Below, one piece after another: positions 1 through 8,200 of a stretch of DNA of 37,973 nt. How positions within the stretch are numbered: the stretch's first letter is position 1; each line of letters begins with the position of its first letter. The translations under genes were made by a program, and so were the position numbers. This stretch comes from Candidatus Omnitrophota bacterium (lineage in GTDB: Bacteria > Omnitrophota > Gorgyraeia > Tantalellales > Tantalellaceae). The stretch covers positions 1 to 37,973 of the forward strand of contig JAQVSN010000003.1 of NCBI GenBank assembly GCA_028700515.1. The letters run 5' to 3'. A model generated the notes under the pieces. The model did not search any database. It saw nothing but the letters and a program-made list of their open reading frames with translations, and had not been told where the DNA came from.

Positions 1-3000
1 GGCGTCTTAGCGTCATGGGGAAGCCTGATGCGCCTGTTGCCGAGAATATCATAGGAAAGCTGTTTAGAAGCGAAGACGGACAGCGCTACGAGCCTCTGGG
101 CGTGGTTGAGGGTCTCCCTCCCGGTCTGTCTGGCATATTCGGCGGCAAAAGCCTCAAACCTGTCTATAAGAGGCGCGTCCTTCGGGACCACACCATCAAT
201 GAGCATTTCCACCGCCGTCTCAAGGTCCCATTTCCCGTTCGGTGACTTAGCTTCAGGGTATTTATTCTCAAGAAAACTCTTAACGGACTCAAAGAACTGG
301 TTATTCGAAGACCGCGGCCCAAGCCCTATGTTATAAGCCCACACGGCCAGGACGCCGACCTCAGCCGCCGGAGCCGAAAGCCCCATCTTTTCAATTATCT
401 TTGAGGCTATTAACGCCTCGGCCTCGGTCCTGGCATGTATCTCCGCGGCGCAGAGTCTCTTCACGGCGGGAAGCAGGGTTACCGCCGTTCCCAGGCCCGG
501 ACCTTTAGTATCTTTATATTCGTCCATAACTCCGGCCGGAATGGATTCCATTCTGAGCCTTTCGGTGGTAGCCTTGAATACCTGCCGGGACTGTTCGGAA
601 TTAAGCTTCTCAATATCGAAAATATCGGCCGTCCATCCCTCGGGCGCAACTCCCGGAGCCCTTATTACCCCTTTGTCGTTGACAAATATCTCCGCCGCTT
701 CCGGGGACTTTTCATAATGCCGGATATTCACCCCGGGAAACTTCCGCTCGATCCCCTCCGTAATGAGATCGTACCTCTCTTCGGACAAAGATTTCCCTTC
801 CTCCGAAGATGTATCTCTTACCAGGGCCCATTGGGTGAGGTGTTTTGATCTTTTCCCTCTCCATGCAAGCACTTTGCCTATACTATCAACAGCCTCTTCG
901 TTGGTTTTATCCACGTAAGTGAATATCTCCAACTCTTTTTCAGGGAAGAACCGGTCAAAGAACTCGACTGCCCTTACAAAACCTTCGCCGGCGGCGTCTG
1001 AACGAAAAGATATTTTGTCGACATGCGGCATTATGGACCTATCGATATATCTGCGGTAAGGTATCAGGACGTCTATGTTCGAAGGAAGCTGGTCTATGGA
1101 TATGACCGTGGTCATCCCTTTGCGCCTCGCGCAAACCAGTATGTGATGCGCCGCGTTCCATCTATGGCGGTCCCCGAGCGATCCATGCCAGTTGCCAAGA
1201 TCGACGTTAAGCCTCCTCACGCCCCCGTCCCACAAACGTTCCACTATCTGCCGCTGCCTTACTATAAGTTCCCTCCCATATTTTTTAATACCCGTTTGAT
1301 CCATTATTTCAAAAGGCCTCATTGAAAAGGTCCCCGGGAGTATCCCGATACCTTCTGATTCCTCAAAATCCCTCTTAATGTTCTGTTCTATCGAGATCGC
1401 TTCTTCCGAATCAGCTCCCACTGCGGTATTCGCGAGTATGTTTTGCGCCAGCCTTGGGGTGAACTCCGTGTATTCAGCCTCATTATCCAGTATCCAGAGG
1501 CCCGTCATCGCCAACGGCCCCACCGGCCTTTTCTTCTGCCCTTTCCTGAACCTGAAGAAAACTTCATGCCCACCCGTCCTTGGGAACATGTATACTATTA
1601 CGTTGTCATCCGCCCCTTTCATGAACACTTTGTCGACCGGGTATCCATTCCTCCTGATGATCGTTTCAGCGGAAAAACACCGCGCCGCCAGAAGGCCTCT
1701 ATCCCCCTCGTTAGCTACCGATCCTTTCAAGGCTATGGCCTCTATCGGATCTCTTCTGGAGGGATAATCCTCAAGGCGGAATATCACGCCTTCACCCTTT
1801 CGATTCCTGGCGATCGGAGTTAGCGCGGCCTCCTCCACCGGAAGCTTATTCCGATAGGCTTCCGGGCCGATCTCTTTTCTGAAAATATGCATATGCAGGG
1901 TCTGGTCTTCCTTCGCCGACCTTTCATTGGTCCAAAGCAGCATGGAATTTTCGAGGTTGGCGAGCATGGACATAACGTCACCGTATATATCCTTTGAGAA
2001 GAATTCCTGCGGATACGGATCAGAGTTTTCCACATCTATGTGGACCGGCAGGTTTGGTTTTCGTTCCGATATGAACACCCAGTTCTTTATTCGGAGCCCC
2101 GTACCCGCCCGAAGCGTATTCCCCATGACGGGAACATACATTTTACTGCCCGCGTATACTCCTGAAAAAGCCTCTGACACCGCGGTCCTGTTATATTCTA
2201 AAGCCTGGATGTCAAGTTCCATCGACTCGACATATCCGTTAAGGTTGATAAAATCGTTCTGCCGCTGTTCGTTCACGCCTTTTAGACCGTTCCCCTTGAT
2301 ACCAAAAAGGGCGCATAGCCCCGGCATAAGCATGAACATCCCCAGATGGTGTGATCTGAAAGCCTCGTGCAGTGTTATAAGTTTCTTGTGCTTCTCTGAT
2401 AGATGCCGGAAAGCCGGGTGTCTATTGACCCGGTGCCTTGACACATGATCGGCTATAGCGAGACTCCTCCTGGCCTCTTTGTCTATGCCTTCCCGGGCAA
2501 AAGCTTCATCCACAGCCTTCGCCAGTCGATAGAACCGTTCCTGAGCCGCCGCAAGGTAAATAATGAGAAGAAGCGCCCCTCCCGCGTACATGGCCATATC
2601 CTCTATAGAAAGGTATGTACCCGCACTTACCATAGTCCCGATCGTACCCAGGGCAAAGAGAAAAGCAAAGGCCATCAGTCCTCTTTGCCAGGCTATAGCA
2701 CCGTCATAGCTCATAGGATGCCCGGAAGAATGTCCGAGCGTCCCATCTTCTCCTATGTGGTCGGCTTTGTCCCGGGTGACCCTGTACACGTTCCCTCCGA
2801 TAGTTACCGTACAGGCTTCGTCCGAGGCTCCGTCCACCACAGATGAAACAAGGAACTCTTCAAAACGTCCCGGCGTTACAGGGGGCTCTGCCATAAGTTC
2901 TTTTCGAGCTCTGGGGATAGCCTCGTACGCCTCGCGGTATGACGCCACCCAATTTGAGATCTCCTTTTGCGGGTCCTTTCCGGAAATGCGGCTTTGACCG

Positions 3001-4634
3001 AGAGCAAAAGCGATCATCTCCTCAAGGTTAGTTATGTCGCCGGTATCAAAATATGACTCGAGGGCCAGGTAACCCGAACCTCTTGCCGCTTCTCTGTAGG
3101 GCCCGGCTTTTTTCGTGAGCACGGCCACATAGGGCCGCTCACCGTCCTTATTGTACTTCGGCATCAGAACAAGGTATGAAAGCCCTTTTTCCTTCATTAG
3201 GTCCGTAAGCCCCGCGGAATGGTATCCTCCCGAAATAAGGGCCGCTACATGCTTTCCTTCATCTCGCATGCTCTTGATCGTATTGGCTATCATGACGGTG
3301 TTGCGCCGCTCGGCTATCTCATAAAAACTGATGGCTTTAGCCGCGTCGGTTCTAGCCTTTTCGAGTGCGTTCGACAATGGCTCCGCGAACTCCCTGCCGA
3401 GGAACGCCGAAAGCCCTTCGCCAAAAGACCCGCTGATGGCCTTTTTGGCTATCTCAACTTCGTCCCCCAAAAGCTGGATCTCGAAAAGCCCCCTGATGGC
3501 CTCCAGACCTCGTACCAGTTCATAAAGTCTTTTTTCCTTCTCATTGGACAGCAATTCACCCAGGATCTTCTCCTCGGCCCCGGCCAACTCTTCCGAAAGA
3601 CCTATTACGTCAAGCTGCCTGTACCCTTTTATATACTCGCCATACTTCGCGAGTTCGGGATATCCGCTTGTATCAAAACCTTTATTCGAGGCAAAAGCAA
3701 TAAGCCACTTATGGAAATCATACTGATCGATCTTCCCCTTTTCGAAAGACGCCGCCTGCGATACCATTTCCTCTATCTCTTCTCCGGGAACTGCCCCGGC
3801 CAGTTCCCCCATAAGCCTGTTACGTTCTTCCGTGGCCTTTTTGAAATCGATGTCTTTCTCCATGGAAACTGAGGCCCTGAACCTGTTTATGTGTTCGAAA
3901 CCGGAGAGTTCCACGCCGTTCTCCGAGGCTATAGCGACCAGTGCCGGCCAATAGACGTCAAAACTGATACGGCTTTGCCTGTGCAAACGGCTTCTGTATA
4001 TGAACCTGGCGAGAGAGGGTGAATATACCTTCTCCTCGACTTTCCTGAGTTTAGACAGGATGCTATTGATGAAAACGATATTCTCGCGGTTACATTCGTG
4101 GATATTCCGGAAACACTCGACATTCTTGCGGTAAAGTTCGTTGTCCTCGGCCCCATAAAGGGCTACTTCTTCGGGGGAAGTAACGGCAAAGAACTCTCCC
4201 GCGGACATACGCCCTTCTTTCATAAGAAATGAAGCCGTTCTCTCCCTGACATCCGCGTCAGGGTGGCTCCTTAGGAGGGATGTATCGATATACCCGGATC
4301 CGCCTTCTACCGCGACCAGTCTGACATCATAGTTCTGGACCAGCTCTCCGAGTATGCGCGCGATCGAATATTGAGCGGTAAGCGAGGAATGGCAATCCTG
4401 TATGTTTATGATGGTCTCGCCGTTAGCCCCTATGCTGCTGGTCTCTGTCTCGGCAAGCTCACTCGGAAGGGTTATCTGTATCGGAGGATCAAGCGGGGCA
4501 TCAGAGGTCAGGGACATGACGTTCCTGGCGGCGGGTACATGCGTATCTCCCGCTGCCCATACTACCTGTTGGAAAAGAAATATCACAGAAAGAAACGCTG
4601 AGATTATCTTTATGGACTGCTTATTTCTTGCCAT
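1..4634 (-). CDS. Large secreted/membrane protein with TIKI/TraB/ChaN-like domain (3' end off window)
   Basis: The frame is open from an ATG at 4634 to the window edge, giving 1,544 codons; the C-terminus is missing. An in-frame TGA lies upstream and no stronger start was seen; the Shine-Dalgarno is weak. Residues 1-28 form a signal peptide (basic start, hydrophobic core, cleavage near VWAAG). Residues about 70-495 resemble the TIKI/TraB/ChaN superfamily: QDCH at 79-82, AVEGG at 108-112, an ERRN..M segment near 442-448 and SGGYHSAGL at 468-476. This is a by-eye match, so the catalytic role is unproven. Residues about 652-698 are two membrane helices, followed at 755-772 by an LHEAF..HH..GM motif that recurs in the giant protein. 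The remaining 770 residues are an alpha/beta sequence that I do not recognise. It probably acts in the envelope. Confidence 0.85.
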   Translation of the reverse strand, partial: MARNKQSIKIISAFLSVIFLFQQVVWAAGDTHVPAARNVMSLTSDAPLDPPIQITLPSELAETETSSIGANGETIINIQDCHSSLTAQYSIARILGELVQNYDVRLVAVEGGSGYIDTSLLRSHPDADVRERTASFLMKEGRMSAGEFFAVTSPEEVALYGAEDNELYRKNVECFRNIHECNRENIVFINSILSKLRKVEEKVYSPSLARFIYRSRLHRQSRISFDVYWPALVAIASENGVELSGFEHINRFRASVSMEKDIDFKKATEERNRLMGELAGAVPGEEIEEMVSQAASFEKGKIDQYDFHKWLIAFASNKGFDTSGYPELAKYGEYIKGYRQLDVIGLSEELAGAEEKILGELLSNEKEKRLYELVRGLEAIRGLFEIQLLGDEVEIAKKAISGSFGEGLSAFLGREFAEPLSNALEKARTDAAKAISFYEIAERRNTVMIANTIKSMRDEGKHVAALISGGYHSAGLTDLMKEKGLSYLVLMPKYNKDGERPYVAVLTKKAGPYREAARGSGYLALESYFDTGDITNLEEMIAFALGQSRISGKDPQKEISNWVASYREAYEAIPRARKELMAEPPVTPGRFEEFLVSSVVDGASDEACTVTIGGNVYRVTRDKADHIGEDGTLGHSSGHPMSYDGAIAWQRGLMAFAFLFALGTIGTMVSAGTYLSIEDMAMYAGGALLLIIYLAAAQERFYRLAKAVDEAFAREGIDKEARRSLAIADHVSRHRVNRHPAFRHLSEKHKKLITLHEAFRSHHLGMFMLMPGLCALFGIKGNGLKGVNEQRQNDFINLNGYVESMELDIQALEYNRTAVSEAFSGVYAGSKMYVPVMGNTLRAGTGLRIKNWVFISERKPNLPVHIDVENSDPYPQEFFSKDIYGDVMSMLANLENSMLLWTNERSAKEDQTLHMHIFRKEIGPEAYRNKLPVEEAALTPIARNRKGEGVIFRLEDYPSRRDPIEAIALKGSVANEGDRGLLAARCFSAETIIRRNGYPVDKVFMKGADDNVIVYMFPRTGGHEVFFRFRKGQKKRPVGPLAMTGLWILDNEAEYTEFTPRLAQNILANTAVGADSEEAISIEQNIKRDFEESEGIGILPGTFSMRPFEIMDQTGIKKYGRELIVRQRQIVERLWDGGVRRLNVDLGNWHGSLGDRHRWNAAHHILVCARRKGMTTVISIDQLPSNIDVLIPYRRYIDRSIMPHVDKISFRSDAAGEGFVRAVEFFDRFFPEKELEIFTYVDKTNEEAVDSIGKVLAWRGKRSKHLTQWALVRDTSSEEGKSLSEERYDLITEGIERKFPGVNIRHYEKSPEAAEIFVNDKGVIRAPGVAPEGWTADIFDIEKLNSEQSRQVFKATTERLRMESIPAGVMDEYKDTKGPGLGTAVTLLPAVKRLCAAEIHARTEAEALIASKIIEKMGLSAPAAEVGVLAVWAYNIGLGPRSSNNQFFESVKSFLENKYPEAKSPNGKWDLETAVEMLIDGVVPKDAPLIDRFEAFAAEYARQTGRETLNHAQRLVALSVFASKQLSYDILGNRRIRLPHDAKT

Positions 4635-4830
4635 ACGTCTTTGCCCTGGAATATCTAAATATTCACGACTGCTAAGTCACAGTTTAACTGCATTTAACAT
4701 CCCAATTAACACCTGAAATTGAATTTCCGCTATAAATTGGAGTTCAATTACAGATATTCCGGATCTCTTGCTTCTGCGGGATCTGGTCACTATATATTAT
4801 ATTATTATGACCTCTTAATTTGTTGAACTA

Positions 4831-4873
4831 AAACACTCCTCCCCCTTTTAAATTTTTCTTAGAGAGGATGTTT
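4831..4873 (-). other. Hairpin in the long 5' leader of the TIKI-like gene
   Basis: On the minus strand AAACATCCTC and GAGGAGTGTTT can pair with a single bulge, closing a 22-nt loop that contains an A-rich stretch and a G-run. The rest of the 4635-5290 gap is AT-rich and holds no gene. I recognise no known riboswitch; the hairpin may simply be a leader structure. Confidence 0.3.
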
Positions 4874-4916
4874 TTAAACATAAAAAACTAGCTTTGAGTG
4901 TGTTTAATTGGTTGTT

Positions 4917-4947
4917 TTTATATTACCACATATCATAATAATGTCAA
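4917..4947 (-). promoter_or_regulatory. Candidate sigma70-type promoter for the TIKI-like gene
   Basis: A perfect TTGACA (-35) lies at 4942-4947. It is followed by TAATAT after 16 bp or TATAAA after 19 bp (4917-4925). Transcription would start near 4910, leaving a 5' leader of about 275 nt before the ATG at 4634. A second possible -10 (TATAAT, 4796-4801) lies closer to the gene but has no good -35 box. Confidence 0.42.
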
Positions 4948-5033
4948 TTTTAATGAATTTAACTATTTTATAACCTAATAAATGACAACATGTGTATAAC
5001 TTCCGCATCACATCCTTCCCCACTCCCCTCCAA

Positions 5034-5061
5034 AACTCCGGGAGTTTTAACTCCCGGAGTT
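5034..5061. repeat. Double-dyad palindrome, copy 1
   Basis: Two 13-bp elements, AACTCCGGGAGTT and AACTCCCGGAGTT, are separated by TT. Each is a dyad of 6-bp arms around one central base, and together they are perfect inverted repeats of each other. The same 28-bp unit occurs at 10952-10979. It could form a cruciform or hairpin, or bind a dimeric protein; no function can be assigned. Confidence 0.8.
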
Positions 5062-5138
5062 CCGTTAATGAACAAAAAGTCTTGGATATATGGAGGGCAT
5101 ACTTGCTATTGCATCAAGGAAAAGCCCCGTATCCGGGA

Positions 5139-5248
5139 TTTTAACTCCCGGAGTTCCGTTAATGTACGAAAAGCTTTTTAGTATCAGGGGATTTTAATGA
5201 AAAACAAAAAGCCCCGCATCCGGCAAAGCCAAATACGGGGCTTTTCTT
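5139..5248 (-). repeat. 110-bp perfect repeat with terminator, copy downstream of the HEAT-repeat gene
   Basis: This segment is identical, base for base by manual alignment, to 10963-11072 in the same orientation. It includes half of the dyad element, a short AT-rich linker and a complete intrinsic terminator. A partial third copy of its start (26 bp) lies at 5045-5070, and a degenerate fragment of the terminator stem lies near 5121-5137, so the element seems to have been locally duplicated more than once. Confidence 0.9.
5207..5245 (-). terminator. Rho-independent terminator of the HEAT-repeat gene
   Basis: A perfect 10-bp stem, AAAAGCCCCG paired with CGGGGCTTTT, encloses a 19-nt loop with a small GGC-AAA-GCC inner pairing. 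On the minus strand it is followed by a T-rich tract (TTTTTGTTTTT). It begins about 45 nt after the stop at 5291. T residues also follow the stem on the plus strand, so it could work in both directions, but no plus-strand gene ends here. Confidence 0.85.
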
Positions 5249-5290
5249 ATCCTGTCGTCTATATTTCCTTCCATTGGCCGGGATCAAACA

Positions 5291-8200
5291 TTATGCAGAC
5301 TGTAACGCTTTCTTATCCGCCAAATATGCTCTCTTCAACTCATAATAATCAATAAGCTCCGCATTCGGCAACAATATAAGCAGTCTTTTGTCTCTGTCGT
5401 AAGAAAGAATAATCGATGATGTTGGCGGTTCCTTACCCGCGGCGAGCTCCAGTGTCAGGTACAATAATTCGGCAAGTTTGACATAGAGCTGTTCATCAAG
5501 ACTTTCGCCATATTTCTGATACAGGCTTAAAAGCATCTCCGGATCTATACCGGCAAGGAACGGTCTATCCTTTTCATCCGCTTTAGTAAATGCGGTAAAG
5601 CTATCAGACCTTATCGTATCAATAGACGCCATCGCCACAACATTCTTCATGCTTGTATTGGTCTCTCTTGCTTTATCCAGCAAGGCGCCTGCCAACTGAT
5701 CCCCGCTTCCCTGGACTATTTCCACATTATCGAGTCCCATTGATCGAAGGGTGGCCCCGATAGAACAGATCTCCTTGACCAAAGACCTGATCGCCTCGTG
5801 TTGGCGGCTACCCGAACTGTTTGCCGCGGGTATCCAGTCAGTCTCGAGCCCTATTATAAGCTTCTGGCCTTCCCTTCTGGCATCCCTGGCCAGAACCATG
5901 AGAGACGCTATCCCGCCATCAGTTTCAAATTGCCGAAGGTTCTTCTTGAGTTCTACCGCCTTTGCGGCGATACCTTCCGGCAGTAAACTCGCGTCGATCT
6001 GGTCCATGACCGCCATGGCCTTTTTAACCTCGGCTGTTAAAGCCAGCGATGCCGTATCTCGTCCCAGAATGCTGTCGTCAGTCATCAGGCCAGACTCTTT
6101 GTCGGGATTTACCGCGGAAATCACAATGTCCGCCTCTTTTCGAAACTTCTCCCTTCTGCTGATCGCCATCTCCTCCACCAGATCAAAAAGTCTTTTGGTA
6201 GGCTTTTCGACATCTAAAATCCTTTCTTTTTCTACAACGCCTACTTCAAATGGTTCTTGAATAACATTCAACCCAGCCGTCTCATTTTTCAGACTTTCCG
6301 CGGATACTTCAGCATTCGGATCTATTGTCGCTGTCAATTTACCTGTATCCCAAAAATTCAGATTATTTTTGAGTATCATCTCAACAACATCCTCATCGTA
6401 TACAAACTCTGTCGATTCAGGAACGTCCACTACTTTTTCCGACCTCATGGTCAAGTAAGTTTTCCCATAAGAATCCTCTTCTTCTACTTCTTCTTCCACC
6501 CAATGTGCACTTTCACGAATATGTTCATACCTAAAATCCAAGTTCGCTACTAAACACACAACAAGATGCTCCAACCTGGAATCCGAAAGATACCTTGCGA
6601 GCGGGAGACGGCCTCTGCAAATAATGCCACCGATAGCATCAACCATTTCCGCGCGTAAACCCTCTTCTCTCTCCCTATGAAAGGCTTTCACAAGACTTGG
6701 TACGGCGTTTTGACCTATTGCAATAATATCCTCCCATTCTTTTTTTGCGATCAGATAGGCTATCCGATCCTCATCGTTATCCGGTTTCCAATTGAGCTTA
6801 TCAAGAGTTTGGGCAGCAACCTCACGCATGAAAGGCCACCTATCCTTAAGTAATAAAATCAAATTTGGAACAGCTGATTGCCCCATAGCAACCACACCGT
6901 TCCAATCTTTCTTAGCGATCAAATAGGCACTACGATCTTCATCGCTATCCGGTTTCCAATTTTGTTTATCAAGAGCCTGAGCAGCAGCAGCACGCACAAC
7001 CGGTGCTTCATCCTTCAATGCTGCCACGAGACCTGAAATCGCATCCTTGGCAGCTACCCCGATCTGCCCGAGAGCCTTGGCAACAAGCGCGCGCACAAAT
7101 ACATCTTTATTCTTCAATGCTGCTACGAGAGCTGAAATTGCCTCGTTGGCCGTTGCCCCGATCTGACCAAGGACCTGAGCGGCAGGCTCGCGTACGAATT
7201 CATATTTACTCTCCAGCAGTACCGCAAGACTTGGTACGGCGGGCCGTCCTATCGCGACAATACTATTCCAATCATTTTTAGCGGCCAGATATGCGATCTG
7301 ATCCTCAATGTTATCCGGTTTCCAATTGAGCTTATCAAGAGTTTGGGCAGCAACCTCACGTACGGCATATCTTCCATCCTCCAATAGTGCCACAAGACTT
7401 GGTGCGGCATCTTTGGCAGCTGCCCCGATCTTACCAAGAGCCTCGGCAGCAATTTCGCGTTCAGCTTTATATTCACTCTTCAATAGTGCCACAAGACTTG
7501 GTACGGCATCTTTGGCAGCTGCCCCGATCTTACCAAGAGCCTTGGCGGCAATTTCGCGTTCAGCTTCATATTCACTCTTCAATAGTGCCACAAGACTTGG
7601 TACGGCATCTTTGGCTGCAGGACCGATATTTCCCAGAGCCTCAATAGCTTCATTCATCACAAATCGATTTTTTAATGCCTTGATCAAAAATGGAACAACT
7701 CTTTGATCGGCGGGGTCGATTTTCGCAAGAGCAATGGCGGCGAATTCCCACACATCCGATTTTTCATTCTCTAACTCTGCCACGAGACATGGAACAGCAT
7801 CCTTGGCATCTGCGCCGATAGAACCGAGACCCTTAATGGCGGAGATTTTTTTGGCATTATTTTTTTTAACTACTCTTATCAACGCCGGCACAGCCCGCCT
7901 TCCAAGAGTTTTGAGATCAACATTTGATCCTTGTGAATCCTGAAGATGTGATATGTGCCAACTAACCGGGAACAACACCATCCACATAATTTCCAGGAAC
8001 AACCATCCCACAAAAAATCCCACGACAATACCAACAGCGCTCAAAAACCAATGTTCACGCAGAAACCCAATAAGTCCACTGCTCGCGAACCATCCCATCG
8101 ATGATGCGACAGCAAAAACGCTGAATGGTTCAACGGAAAAGAGTTTCGTCTGACGTGACGTTTTTTTGTGCTCCGCGGCAAACTTCTCCTTTACCATCCA

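Noticed and set aside
5034-5164. CRISPR-like short repeats
   Set aside because: There are only two or three imperfect copies with unequal spacing, no leader and no cas genes; they are dyad and terminator repeats.
4990-5181. Small plus-strand frame in the intergenic gap
   Set aside because: It runs through the dyad and terminator repeats, and its translation reflects the palindrome sequence, not a protein.
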